Origin: Streptomyces eurythermus
GTDB lineage: Bacteria; Actinomycetota; Actinomycetes; Streptomycetales; Streptomycetaceae
Reading direction: 5' to 3'
NCBI RefSeq assembly: GCF_014649115.1
Contig: NZ_BMSK01000030.1
Span: forward strand, 1 to 64,000
Length of the DNA stretch: 64,000 bases
Position 1 is the stretch's first letter. The number at the start of each line of letters is the position of its first letter. A program made the position numbers and the translations under genes. Of the stretch, positions 16,633 through 25,334 are shown one piece after another. Under the pieces are notes generated by a model that had not been told where the DNA came from, searched no databases, and saw nothing but the letters and a program-made list of their open reading frames with translations.

Positions 16633-18323
16633 CCGGTCCTGCCTTCGGTCGCGGGGGCCGTGGGTTCGGCCGGGGGGCTCCCCGGCGGCGGGGACTGCCG
16701 TGCGGCAGCCGGAAAGTCAGGGGAGGCGGCCGACGGCCCGGCGAGGCGGTGGGGAGGTCGCTCATGCGCCCGTGGCGCGGCCCGTACGCCCGTGGGGGCC
16801 GCGGCGGCCGGAGAGGAGCGCGGGCGGCTGCCGCCGCGCCCGGGTACGCCCGTGATGCGAGCCGCGGCCAGCTTCCCCGACAGCAGCACGGTCGGCACGC
16901 CGACACCGGGCGTGGTGCCGCAGCCGGCCAGGACCGCGTTCTCCGTGCCGCGTACCAGGTTGCGCGGCCGGAACGGCCCGGTCTGCGCGAAGGTGTGGGC
17001 GGCCGAGAAAGGCGTTCCGGCGGCGTGCCCCCGCGCGTGCCAGTCGGCCGGGGTGACCAGGCACTCCTCCTCGATGGCCGCCTCGATGCCGGCCAGTCCG
17101 CGCCGCTCCAGCTCCCGCAGCAGCGTGTCCCGGTAGCGCGGACCGAGGCCGGACCAGGCCGCGGGGCCCGGGCCGATGTCGGTGTTGGGGCAGGGGGCGA
17201 GGATGTAGTGCAGGTGGCGGCCGGGTGGCGCGAGACCGGGATCGGTCGCGGTCGGGCGGGTGACGAGCAGCGACGGGTCGCTCATCAGGCGTCCGGCGCG
17301 GGTGAGTTCGTCGAAGGTGGTGTGCCACGCCGCGCCGAAGGAGATCGTGTGGTGGGCGAGGTGGGGCCAGGTGCGGTCCGTGCCGGCGTGCAGCACGACC
17401 GCGGAGGGGGAGTGGCGCAGCGCGAGCGGCCGGCGCGGCCGACGGCCGAGCAGCCGGTAGGCGACGGGCAGGTCCGGGGTGAGGACGACCGCGTCGCACG
17501 GGATGCGGCCGGCGTCGGTGACGACGGCCGTGACCCGCTCGCCGGACCGCTCCAGGCGGGTCACCGGCTGCCCGAACCGCAGGTCGGCCCCGGCCGCGGC
17601 GGCCGCCTCCGCCATGGCCCGCGGCAGGGCGTGCATGCCGCCCCGGGGAAAGTACACGCCGGCGACGGTGTCCATGTAGGCGATCACCGCGTAGGCGGCC
17701 AGCGCCCGCGCCGGCGGCACACCCGCGTACAGGGCCTGGAAGGAGAACACCCGGCGCAGCCGCTCGTCGCTCAGGAAACGGCCGATCCGGGCGTCCAGGC
17801 GGCCGAAGCCGCCCAGGGCGGCCAGCCGGACGAGATCGGGGTGCAGCAGACCGAGCGGCGAGTCGAAGTCGGCGTCGATGAACCGGCGCAGCTGCGCCCG
17901 GTACAGCCGCTGGAGCCACTCGCGCAGCCGCCGGTAGCCCGCGGCCTCCGCCGCCCCGGCGAACCGCTCCACCTCCGCGGCCATCGCGTCCGCGCCGCTG
18001 TGCACGTCGAGGCTGCTGCCGTCCGCGAAGCAGGCCCGGTAGGCGGGGTGCAGGGGGATCAGCTCCACCCGCTCGTACAGGCTCGTCCCGACGGCGGCGA
18101 ACGCCTCGTCGGCCAGGTCGGGCATGGTCAGCACGGTCGGTCCGGTGTCGATCCGGTAACCGGCCAGGTCCATGCGTCCGGCCCGGCCGCCGGGCAGCTC
18201 CTCGCGCTCGACGACCGTGACCCGGCGTCCGGCGCCCAGCAGGTGCAGTGCCGCCGACAGCCCGGCGAGTCCGGCACCGACGACCACCACCCGGTCCGTG
18301 GGGCCGGGCACGGTACGCGTCAC
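16629..18323 (-). CDS. crtI: Phytoene desaturase
   Basis: A 564-residue FAD-dependent CrtI-type desaturase converting phytoene to lycopene. The N-terminus has the dinucleotide motif [20 protein letters not shown] and [13 protein letters not shown], typical of bacterial CrtI; the FAD C-terminal motif is at [20 protein letters not shown]. After about residue 495 comes a roughly 70-residue tail rich in Pro, Arg and Ala with no counterpart in short CrtI proteins. It overlaps crtE and crtB by 4 bp at each end, so translation is coupled along the operon. Confidence 0.93.
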   Translation of the reverse strand: MTRTVPGPTDRVVVVGAGLAGLSAALHLLGAGRRVTVVEREELPGGRAGRMDLAGYRIDTGPTVLTMPDLADEAFAAVGTSLYERVELIPLHPAYRACFADGSSLDVHSGADAMAAEVERFAGAAEAAGYRRLREWLQRLYRAQLRRFIDADFDSPLGLLHPDLVRLAALGGFGRLDARIGRFLSDERLRRVFSFQALYAGVPPARALAAYAVIAYMDTVAGVYFPRGGMHALPRAMAEAAAAAGADLRFGQPVTRLERSGERVTAVVTDAGRIPCDAVVLTPDLPVAYRLLGRRPRRPLALRHSPSAVVLHAGTDRTWPHLAHHTISFGAAWHTTFDELTRAGRLMSDPSLLVTRPTATDPGLAPPGRHLHYILAPCPNTDIGPGPAAWSGLGPRYRDTLLRELERRGLAGIEAAIEEECLVTPADWHARGHAAGTPFSAAHTFAQTGPFRPRNLVRGTENAVLAGCGTTPGVGVPTVLLSGKLAAARITGVPGRGGSRPRSSPAAAAPTGVRAAPRAHERPPHRLAGPSAASPDFPAAARQSPPPGSPPAEPTAPATEGRTG

Positions 18324-19645
18324 CGGTCGCCCCCCGCGCCACCGCGGGCACGGGCAGCGTCACGTACCGCGGGATCCGCGTCCGGCCGCACCCCCGCCGT
18401 GGCGAGCAGCAGATCGCGCAGCGGCCCGGCGCCCTCCGGATCGAGGACGGCGCCGTCGAAGTGCCGCAGCCCCTGCCCGGCCAGCCGGTCCACCTCGGCC
18501 TCCACGGTGGCGCGCGCGCCCGTCGCGACCAGCACGTCCCGCACCTCCTCCAGGCCGCGCTCGGTGAGGGCCCCGTCACCCAGCCACCGGTCCAGCACCG
18601 CCAGCGCGGCACCGTCACCGGCGGCCTCCGCCCGCGCGCGGGCGACCGCGACCAGGTACGTGGGCTTGCCCTCCCGGATGTCGTCGCCGCACACCTCGCC
18701 GGTCACCCGCGGGTCCCCGAAGACGTCGTCCAAATCGTCGCGCAGCTGGAACGCCATGCCGACACAGCGTCCGGCGTCACCCAGCCGGCGCAGCGTCACC
18801 CGGTCGGCGCCCGCCACGGCGGCCCCCAGGGCGAGGGGCCGCTCGACCGAGTACAGGGCGCTCTTCAGGCAGGCGGCGCGCAGCACACGGGGCAGCGACC
18901 GCGCCCCGGAGACCTGCCCCTGTACGTCCAGGAACTGGCCCGCCACCATCTCCGTGCGCATGTCGCCCCACAGCCGTCGCACCACCTCCCCCGTCTCCGG
19001 CGGCAGCGGCGTCTCCGCCATCAGATCGTCGGCCCAGGCCAGCGCGAGGTCCCCGGCGAGGACCGCCGCCGACTGCCCGAACCGCTCGGCCCGCCCGGGC
19101 CCGGCCCGGCCGGCGTACCGGTCGGCCAGCTCCGTGTGCAGCGCGGGCCGGCCACGCCGCAGTACGGCCCGGTCCATCACGTCGTCGTGGACGAGCGCGC
19201 ACGTCTGGAGCAGTTCCAGGGCGCCCCCGATCCGCAGAGCCGCCGCCGCGGACGCCGCGTCCCGGCCGGCGCAGGCCCGAAAGGCCCACCACAGCAGCCG
19301 CGCACGCGTGCGCTTGCCACCCTGGAGGGTGAAGCGTGCCACCCGTTCGGCCAGTTCCTCACCGAACAGGGGATCCGCCAGCCGTGCGCGGCGCAGCCGC
19401 TCCGCCAGCACCTGGCCGAGCACCCGGCCGACGGCGCCGGGTACGTCGGCGTCGATCCGCCGCACCTCGGCGGGCCCGCCCGGCAGGGGAACGCTCTCGC
19501 GGACGCCATGTCCCTCCCCGTCGTCGGCCACCGTCCCGTGCGGATGCGACCCCACGGGCCCGGCCGCGCCCGGCGGCGCCGTCGCCGGGTGGTCCTTCGC
19601 GGGGACAGGCCGCATCCCGATTCCCCTCGCGTGGACAGGCCGCAT
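18320..19645 (-). CDS. crtE: Geranylgeranyl diphosphate synthase
   Basis: A 441-residue (from 19645) trans-prenyltransferase supplying C20 diphosphate. It has LQGGKRTRARLL, the first Asp-rich motif D154-D-V-M-D158, and the second, DDLDD at 303-307. Two starts are nearly equal: ATG 19645 with GGAGG 9 nt upstream, and ATG 19615 with GAGGGG. They arise from a 30-bp in-frame duplication, so the first 50 residues may vary and look disordered. It is the first gene of the minus-strand crt operon, coupled to crtI. The promoter lies in the 290-bp divergent gap. Confidence 0.92.
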   Translation of the reverse strand: MRPVHARGIGMRPVPAKDHPATAPPGAAGPVGSHPHGTVADDGEGHGVRESVPLPGGPAEVRRIDADVPGAVGRVLGQVLAERLRRARLADPLFGEELAERVARFTLQGGKRTRARLLWWAFRACAGRDAASAAAALRIGGALELLQTCALVHDDVMDRAVLRRGRPALHTELADRYAGRAGPGRAERFGQSAAVLAGDLALAWADDLMAETPLPPETGEVVRRLWGDMRTEMVAGQFLDVQGQVSGARSLPRVLRAACLKSALYSVERPLALGAAVAGADRVTLRRLGDAGRCVGMAFQLRDDLDDVFGDPRVTGEVCGDDIREGKPTYLVAVARARAEAAGDGAALAVLDRWLGDGALTERGLEEVRDVLVATGARATVEAEVDRLAGQGLRHFDGAVLDPEGAGPLRDLLLATAGVRPDADPAVRDAARARGGAGGDR

Positions 19646-19649
19646 CCCG
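19603..19649. repeat. 30-bp period duplication at the crtE start
   Basis: The 17-bp sequence GGACAGGCCGCATCCCG occurs at 19603-19619 and 19633-19649. Each copy carries one in-frame crtE ATG and codes MRPV, giving two candidate starts. Confidence 0.9.
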
Positions 19650-19935
19650 GTGTCCCTCCGTCGTGCTCGTACCGTCGTGCCGTCACCCGTCCGCCCGCGC
19701 GCGGACGGACACGTGAACGCCCCACGCGATCGCCGAGACCACCGGGGACCCGCCCCCTCAGCGTGCCGTGTCCGGCGCCCGGCCGCTCGCCGCCGAGGGG
19801 CGCCCTGCATCCGCCGGGGTACACAATCCGCGATACCGGGCGGGGACGACGCGACCCCCGACGGCCGGACCGGGCACGCGTCGGGCGCCGCGACGGTCCG
19901 CGACCGGAGGAAGGACACCGAGGAGAGGAGGCGCC
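19646..19935. promoter_or_regulatory. Divergent regulatory region between crtE and crtY
   Basis: This 290-bp gap must hold the promoters of both carotenoid operons. It has a GC-rich inverted sequence, CCGTCCGCCCGCGCGCGGACGG near 19689-19710, and a strong GAGGAAGG/GAGAGGAG leader before crtY. Consensus -35/-10 elements are not obvious, consistent with an alternative sigma factor. Streptomyces carotenoids are often light-induced through LitR/LitS, but no lit genes are in the window. Confidence 0.5.
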
Positions 19936-21189
19936 GTGCCGGACACGGACGTGGCCGTCGTGGGCGCGGGCGCCGCCGGGCTGTCGCTGGCCCACCGGCT
20001 CGCCGGACACGTCCCCGGCCTGCGGACACCGTCCGTCGTGCTGGTCGACGCGCCGCCCGGCCCGCTACGGCCACCCCCGCGGACCTGGTGCTACTGGGCG
20101 GCGGGACCGGGACGGTTCGACGCGGCGGTGCGGGCCGAGTGGCGGCGGCTGAGGGTGCGCCCGCGCACCGGCGCCCCGGGCGAGGGCGACATCGACCCGC
20201 TGCGGTACCGCATGATCCGCTCCGACGACTTCGAGCGCCTCGTCTCCCGGGACCTGGCCCGCAGCCCCAACGTGCGGCGCCTCGAAGCGACCGTCGGCAC
20301 GGTGGAGGACGTGCCCGGCGGCGCGCACGTCCACCTGAGGGACACCGACGGCCGGACGCGGGTGCTCAGCGCCCGCTGGGTGTTCGACTCCCGCCCCCCG
20401 GGCAGCCTCCCGGCCGCCCGTACCACCCTGTTCCAGCACTTCCACGGCTGGTTCGTGCGCACCGCCCGGCCCGTCTTCGACCCGTCCGCCGTCGAACTGA
20501 TGGACTTCCGTACCCCGCAGCCCGCCCACGGCCTGTCCTTCGGCTACGTCCTGCCGACCGGGCCGTACGAGGCGCTCGTGGAGTACACCGAGTTCTCCCG
20601 GCGCATCCTCGAACCGGACCGCTACGAGGCCGCCGTGCGGCACTACGCCGACGAGGTGCTGCGGCTCGGCGAACGGCAGGTCCTGGCCACCGAGACCGGT
20701 GTCATCCCGATGACCGACGCGCCGATCGCCCGGCAGACCGGGGCCTCGGTCTTCCGCGTCGGCGCCGCCGGCGGAGCGACCCGCCCCGCCACCGGTTACA
20801 CCTTCGCCGGACTGCAACGCCAGACCCGGGCCGTCGCCGCCGCCCTGCGCCGCGGCCGCCGCCCCGTGCCGCCCGCCGCCCACCCGGCGCGCCACCGCGC
20901 CATGGACGCCGTCCTGCTGCGCGCCCTGGACAGCGGCCGGGCCGACGGCCCGGACCTGTTCGGCCGCCTCTTCACCCGCGTGCCCATGACACGGCTGCTG
21001 CGCTTCCTCGACGGGGACACCCGCCCGCACGAGGACCTGTCCATCGGCCTGCGCACCCCCGTCGGACCGATGCTGCGCTCCGCCCTGGAACTGCCCCGCC
21101 TGCCCCGCCGCCCCCACGACCTGCCCCCGGCACCGCGTCCGCCGGCGCTTCGGGCCACCCCGCGCCTTCCCCCGACGGAGACCGCATGA
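19936..21189 (+). CDS. crtY: Lycopene beta-cyclase
   Basis: A 417-residue FAD-binding CrtY-type cyclase that converts lycopene to beta-carotene. The GTG at 19936 follows GAGAGGAG. The N-terminal dinucleotide motif is VAVVGAGAAGLSLAHRL. Family hallmarks include RTWCYWA, FQHFHGWFVRT and LPTGPYEALVEYTEFS, plus GAAGGATRPATGYTF near the flavin C-terminal site. It leads the plus-strand operon; the crtT start overlaps its stop. It diverges from crtE across a 290-bp gap. Confidence 0.9.
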   Translation: MPDTDVAVVGAGAAGLSLAHRLAGHVPGLRTPSVVLVDAPPGPLRPPPRTWCYWAAGPGRFDAAVRAEWRRLRVRPRTGAPGEGDIDPLRYRMIRSDDFERLVSRDLARSPNVRRLEATVGTVEDVPGGAHVHLRDTDGRTRVLSARWVFDSRPPGSLPAARTTLFQHFHGWFVRTARPVFDPSAVELMDFRTPQPAHGLSFGYVLPTGPYEALVEYTEFSRRILEPDRYEAAVRHYADEVLRLGERQVLATETGVIPMTDAPIARQTGASVFRVGAAGGATRPATGYTFAGLQRQTRAVAAALRRGRRPVPPAAHPARHRAMDAVLLRALDSGRADGPDLFGRLFTRVPMTRLLRFLDGDTRPHEDLSIGLRTPVGPMLRSALELPRLPRRPHDLPPAPRPPALRATPRLPPTETA

Positions 21190-21914
21190 CACTGCTGCGC
21201 GACGAGCGACTCGCCGCCGCCTTCGACCACGCCGCCCGCGGCTACGACACGCTCGTGGCCGCCAACCCCGGCTACCACGCCCACCTGCGCCGCTCGGTGC
21301 GCCGGCTCGGCCTGCCCGGCAAGGGCCGGGGGCTGCGCCTGCTCGACCTCGGCTGCGGTACCGGCGCCTCCACGGCCGCGCTGCGGTCCGTCCTGCCCGC
21401 CGCCCGCGTCACCGCCGTGGACGCCTCCGCCGGCATGCTCCGGCGGGCCGCGGCCAAACCGTGGGCGGACACGGTGACCTTCGTGCACGCCCCCGCCGAG
21501 CGGCTGAGCGAGGCCGGGGTGTCCGGCCCGTTCGACGCGGTGTTCGCGGCCTATCTCCTCCGCAACGTCACCGACCCCGACGCCGTGCTCGCCACCGTGC
21601 GCGGACTGCTGCGCCCCGGCGGCCGGCTCGGCGTGCACGAGTACACCCTCAGCGGGCGGCGCGCGGACCGCGCGGTGTGGACCCTGGTGTGCCGGGGTGT
21701 CGTACAACCCGCCGCGACCCTGCTGGGGGACGGGCCGCTGTACCGGCACCTGTGGCGCAGCGTCGTGGACTTCGACACCGCCGGACGGTTCGCGCGGCGG
21801 CTCGGCGCGGCAGGCTTCGACCAGGTCCGCGCCCTGCCGCTGCCGGGCTGGCAGACCGGCATCACCCACACCTTCGTCGCCCGCCGGGCGCACGCCCCGA
21901 AGGGGGACGCATGA
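21186..21914 (+). CDS. crtT: SAM-dependent methyltransferase of the carotenoid cluster
   Basis: A 242-residue class I methyltransferase with motif I LDLGCGTG at 53-60, followed by VTAVDASAGML and the post-motif DAVFAAYLLRNVTDPD. It resembles UbiE/CrtT proteins. In Streptomyces crtYTU operons this gene lies between cyclase and aromatase; its exact step is not certain and may involve methyl transfer during ring aromatisation. ATGA overlaps exist at both ends (with crtY and crtU), so its translation is coupled. Confidence 0.85.
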   Translation: MTLLRDERLAAAFDHAARGYDTLVAANPGYHAHLRRSVRRLGLPGKGRGLRLLDLGCGTGASTAALRSVLPAARVTAVDASAGMLRRAAAKPWADTVTFVHAPAERLSEAGVSGPFDAVFAAYLLRNVTDPDAVLATVRGLLRPGGRLGVHEYTLSGRRADRAVWTLVCRGVVQPAATLLGDGPLYRHLWRSVVDFDTAGRFARRLGAAGFDQVRALPLPGWQTGITHTFVARRAHAPKGDA

Positions 21915-23497
21915 GGACCCCGGGCCGGCGCGCCGCGCGCCCGGGCCGTGACCGGCGGGCCCGCGTCCTGCCCGCCCGGCCCGGCGCCCCCCGCGTGCAG
22001 GGCGCCCCGCCGTCGGTGGCGGTGGTCGGCGCGGGCATCGCCGGCCTGGCCGCCGCCACCGTCCTCGCCGAACGCGGGGTGAGCGTCACCCTGTACGAGA
22101 AGCGGCCCTACCTCGGCGGACGGGTCGGCGGATGGCCGGTGGAACTACGCGACGGCACCACGGTCACCATGAGCCGCGGTTTCCACGCCTTCTTCCGCCA
22201 GTACTACAACCTGCGCGGGCTGCTGCGCCGGACCGACCCCGGCCTGGAGCGGCTCACCGGCCTTCCGGACTACCCGCTGCGCCACGCCACCGGCCTGCGC
22301 GACAGTTTCCGGCACGTCCCTCGGACCCCGCCGCTCAGCGCGCTCGGCTTCGTCGCGCTCAGTCCCTCCTTCCGATTCGCGGACCTGCGCGCGATGAACC
22401 CGCGGGCCGCCCTGCCCCTGCTCGACGTGCGCGTGCCGGAGGTGTACGACCGTCTGGACGGCACCAGCGCCCACGCCCTCCTGGACGCCGTGGGCTTCCC
22501 CGAAAGCGCCCGCCACCTGGCCTTCGAGGTGTTCTCCCGCAGCTTTTTCGCCGATCCCCGGGAGCTGTCGGCGGCCGAGATGGCGCTGATGTTCCACATC
22601 TACTTCCTGGGCTCCGCCGAGGGACTGCTGTTCGACGTGCCCCGCGCCCCCTTCCCGGCCGCGCTGTGGGATCCGCTCGCCCGCCACTTGGCCCGGCACC
22701 ACGCCGAGGTGCGCGCCGGAACAGCCGTCGAGCACATCGCGCCCACCCGGGACGGCGGCTTCGTGGTCGCCACCGGCCGCGACGAGCGCCGCTACGACGG
22801 GGTCGTCCTCGCCCTCGACACCGCAGGGCTGCGCTCACTGGCCGGCCGCTGCGGAGAGCTGGGCGACGCGGCCTGGCGCGAGCGGATCGGACGGCTGCGG
22901 ACCGCCCCGCCGTTCCTGGTCAGCCGGCTGTGGCTGGACCGGCCCGTCGCACGCGACCGGCCCGGCTTCCTCGGGACCAGCGGTTTCGGCACCCTGGACA
23001 ACATCAGCGTGCTGGAACGCCACGAGGACGAGGCGGCCCGCTGGAGCGCGCGCACCGGAGGCTCCGTCGTCGAGCTGCACGCCTACGCCGTACCGCCCGG
23101 AGCCGCTCGGGACGTCGAAGAGAAGCGTCTGCTCGAACAATTGCGCCGCGTCTACCCGGAGACCGGCACGGCGACGGTCCTCGACGCCCGTCACGAGTGG
23201 CACGAGGACTGCCCCCTGTTCCCGGTGGGCGGCTACGGCGACCGCCCCACCGTCCGCACCCCGCACCCCCGGCTGGTCGTGGCGGGCGACCTGGTCCGCA
23301 CCGGCCTGCCCGTGGCCCTCATGGAACGGGCCGCCACGAGCGGTTTCCTCGCGGCCAACACCCTGCTGGAGCGGTGGGGTGTACGGGGCCAGACACTGTG
23401 GACGGTGCCGGACCGGGGGCGCAGCGCCCTCCTCAGGGCCCTGGCCACGTGGGGGCGCCCGCCCGCCGCCCGCGAACGAGCGGTGGGACGCGCGTGA
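21911..23497 (+). CDS. crtU: Beta-carotene desaturase/methyltransferase (isorenieratene synthase)
   Basis: A 528-residue FAD-dependent enzyme that shifts a methyl group and desaturates beta-ionone rings to aromatic rings, giving isorenieratene. After a 35-residue basic leader comes VAVVGAGIAGLAAATVLAER, then YLGGRVGGWPVELRDG and SRGFHAFFRQYYNLRGLLRR, all typical of CrtU. The flavin C-terminal segment is RLVVAGDLVRTGLPVALMER. No Rieske cluster is present in this protein; the separate crtV-position gene encodes one. It ends the plus-strand operon and is followed by a hairpin. Confidence 0.9.
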   Translation: MRTPGRRAARPGRDRRARVLPARPGAPRVQGAPPSVAVVGAGIAGLAAATVLAERGVSVTLYEKRPYLGGRVGGWPVELRDGTTVTMSRGFHAFFRQYYNLRGLLRRTDPGLERLTGLPDYPLRHATGLRDSFRHVPRTPPLSALGFVALSPSFRFADLRAMNPRAALPLLDVRVPEVYDRLDGTSAHALLDAVGFPESARHLAFEVFSRSFFADPRELSAAEMALMFHIYFLGSAEGLLFDVPRAPFPAALWDPLARHLARHHAEVRAGTAVEHIAPTRDGGFVVATGRDERRYDGVVLALDTAGLRSLAGRCGELGDAAWRERIGRLRTAPPFLVSRLWLDRPVARDRPGFLGTSGFGTLDNISVLERHEDEAARWSARTGGSVVELHAYAVPPGAARDVEEKRLLEQLRRVYPETGTATVLDARHEWHEDCPLFPVGGYGDRPTVRTPHPRLVVAGDLVRTGLPVALMERAATSGFLAANTLLERWGVRGQTLWTVPDRGRSALLRALATWGRPPAARERAVGRA

Positions 23498-23510
23498 CGG
23501 GAGAACGGCA

Positions 23511-23540
23511 CAGGACCCCGGGCAAGCGGCCGGGGTCCTG
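23511..23540 (+). terminator. Terminator of the crtYTU operon
   Basis: CAGGACCCCGG (23511-23521) pairs perfectly with CCGGGGTCCTG (23530-23540) across an 8-nt loop, 13 bp after the crtU stop. Confidence 0.75.
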
Positions 23541-23557
23541 CGCGATGGTCGGGGTCG

Positions 23558-23754
23558 GTGACGTGGGCGAGGCGGGCGACCCGCTTGGCTCTCGACGCCG
23601 ACGAGCGCGAGGCCCTGCTGGAGCGCGTACGGACCTACGAGCGGGCCGTGGCCGAGCAGGTGGAGAAGCGCGTGTCCAGCTGGCCCGTGCAGAGGACTTC
23701 GCCGCAACCCTGGGCGCCCGCCTGGAGCAGAACACTCCGACCGCCCACACCTGA
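23558..23754 (+). pseudogene. Frameshifted small-gene remnant
   Basis: One frame reads LALDADEREALLERVRTYER with good codon bias; the continuation RAEDFAATLGARLEQNTP and a stop at 23754 lie in another frame. Joined by one frameshift, the two parts look like the end of a small helical protein. The family is not recognised. It may be a sequencing indel or true decay. Confidence 0.35.
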
Positions 23755-23910
23755 AGCCCTGTCGGATCGCTCCCGGCTGTCCAGCGTGGAGCCGTAGCCG
23801 ACACCGCTCCGGACCGCCTCCGGGACAGGGTGGACGCCCTGCCGCTGCGAGCAGGGCCTGGTGGCCTCACGCTGGAGGAGCAGTCCCGCCGTCCGCGAAG
23901 GAGATGCTCG

Positions 23911-24141
23911 ATGGCGAAGAACCGTGACGAGGGCAGGGAGCTCGAGAAGGGCGACAAGGTGGCCTGGAAGAGCCACGGCGGCCAGGCCGAGGGCGACGTG
24001 GAGAAGAAGATCACGGAACGTACCGAGGCGGCCGGCCGCACGGTGGACGCGTCACCGGACGCACCGCAGTACCAGGTCCGCAGCGACAAGTCCGGCAGGC
24101 CCGCGGTCCACAAGCCGTCCGCGCTGAGGAAGAAGAAGTGA
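23911..24141 (+). CDS. DUF2945 (hypervirulence-associated TUDOR-like) protein
   Basis: A 76-residue basic protein. It has LEKGDKVAWKSHGGQAEGDV at its N-terminus, the hallmark of DUF2945 proteins with a small TUDOR-like barrel, and ends with a lysine run (ALRKKK). The ATG at 23911 follows GAAGGAG at good spacing; the longer open frame upstream lacks a ribosome site. The family is common in actinobacteria and its role is not established. The DUF3140 gene follows after 6 bp, so the pair is an operon. Confidence 0.8.
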   Translation: MAKNRDEGRELEKGDKVAWKSHGGQAEGDVEKKITERTEAAGRTVDASPDAPQYQVRSDKSGRPAVHKPSALRKKK

Positions 24142-24147
24142 GGCGGC

Positions 24148-24480
24148 GTGGACGACGAGGAACGCAAGGAGATCTGGAAGGGCTTCCGGGACCTGGTGAA
24201 CATGACACCGGCCGAGCTGGACACGTGGCTGGAGTCGGAGGAGTCCCGCGCCGCCGGGCAGCACAAAGGGGGAGGGGAGTCCACCGGGCACGCCTCCGGC
24301 CGGCGCATCACGCAGATCCTGCGGGCAAGGAAGAGCGACCTCACGGACGACGATTATCTGCACATGCGCAAGGTGGTGGGCTACATCCGCCGCCACCTGG
24401 CCCAACGGCCGTCGGGAGACGTACGGGACACCCGCTGGCGGCACTCCCTGATGAACTGGGGCCATGACCCGCTGGCCTGA
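24148..24480 (+). CDS. DUF3140 domain protein
   Basis: A 110-residue protein starting at a GTG 6 bp after the DUF2945 stop. It opens VDDEERKEIWKGFRDLVNMT and ends DTRWRHSLMNWGHDPLA, both recognisable from DUF3140 proteins, which frequently sit beside DUF2945 genes. A helical segment (DDYLHMRKVVGYIRRHLAQR) is conserved. It is presumably a DNA-associated or stress protein, but no function is established. Confidence 0.8.
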   Translation: MDDEERKEIWKGFRDLVNMTPAELDTWLESEESRAAGQHKGGGESTGHASGRRITQILRARKSDLTDDDYLHMRKVVGYIRRHLAQRPSGDVRDTRWRHSLMNWGHDPLA

Positions 24481-24528
24481 CGGCTGACGGTGAGGTGGGC
24501 TCGTGGCACCCGAGACCCGGTGACAACT

Positions 24529-24547
24529 CGGCTCATCGTGTGAGCCG
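24529..24547. terminator. Short hairpin between convergent DUF3140 and AraC genes
   Basis: CGGCTCA (24529-24535) pairs with TGAGCCG (24541-24547) across 5 nt. The short stem makes terminator function likely but not strong. Confidence 0.45.
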
Positions 24548-24560
24548 CTGACAGGATCCT

Positions 24561-25307
24561 TCAGCCCGCCGGGTGGGAGCCCGGGGTGTGGCCGAAGGTG
24601 CGGCGGAAGACATCGATGAAGGCGCTGGTGGACGACCACCCGCACTGGTGTGCCACCGCGGTCACCGGCATCCGCTCGGTCAGGAGGACCAGCGCGTGCT
24701 GGAGACGGAGTTGTGTGCGCCACTGCGGAAAGGTCATGCCGAGATCACTGCGGAACAGCCTGGACAGGGTACGGTCGCTCGCCCCGACCTCGCGGCCGAG
24801 TTCGGCGAGGGTGCGGCCGTCGCCCGGGGCGGCCCGCAGGATGTCACACAGCGTGCGCAGCAGGGGTGCGGTGGGGGTGGGCAGGTGCAGCGGCTGCTGG
24901 GGGGATGCCCGTAGCTGGTCGAGGAGCACGGCGCGCAGGCGGGCCCGTTCGGGGCTGTCGTCGTCCTCGACGCGGGTGTAGGCGATGATCAGTTCGCGCA
25001 GCAATGGGCTGACGGCCAGCACGGTCGGAGCGTCGAGACCGAGCGGGTTCTCGGTGGCGGGCAGCCCTACCAGGTGCAGGTCGAGTTCGCCGTAGGCCCG
25101 GTGCGCGTGCACGGTGCCGGCGGGCACCCAGATGGCACGCGTGCCCGGGGCGACCCAGGATCCCTCGCTGGTCGTGACGGCCAGCACACCGCGGCCCGCA
25201 TAGACGATCTGGTGATCGTCGTGCCTGTGGGCACCGATCGAGCCGCCGGACGCCAGCGACTGGGTGCGGGTCGGGGCTACGGGATCGTGGCGGACTTCCG
25301 TCATCAT
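24561..25307 (-). CDS. AraC-family transcriptional regulator
   Basis: A 248-residue regulator. Residues 20-90 form a cupin sensor (SIGAHRHDDHQIVYAGRGVL, then VPAGTVHAHRAYGELDLHLV). Residues 150-248 form the AraC double HTH (LAELGREVGASDRTLSRLFR and VTAVAHQCGWSSTSAFIDVF). Two tandem ATGs (25307, 25304) begin the protein and no clear ribosome site precedes them. It is transcribed away from an MFS pump whose start is only 27 bp off, so it probably controls that pump and itself. Confidence 0.88.
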   Translation of the reverse strand: MMTEVRHDPVAPTRTQSLASGGSIGAHRHDDHQIVYAGRGVLAVTTSEGSWVAPGTRAIWVPAGTVHAHRAYGELDLHLVGLPATENPLGLDAPTVLAVSPLLRELIIAYTRVEDDDSPERARLRAVLLDQLRASPQQPLHLPTPTAPLLRTLCDILRAAPGDGRTLAELGREVGASDRTLSRLFRSDLGMTFPQWRTQLRLQHALVLLTERMPVTAVAHQCGWSSTSAFIDVFRRTFGHTPGSHPAG

Positions 25308-25334
25308 GTGGCAGTTTATCGGAAGCGCGACACG

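Noticed and set aside
16749-21914. A very long plus-strand open frame (1721 codons) across the carotenoid cluster
   Set aside because: Its first two thirds are antisense to crtI and crtE, with low-complexity Arg/Gly/Pro composition and no family motifs; only its end is the real crtT.
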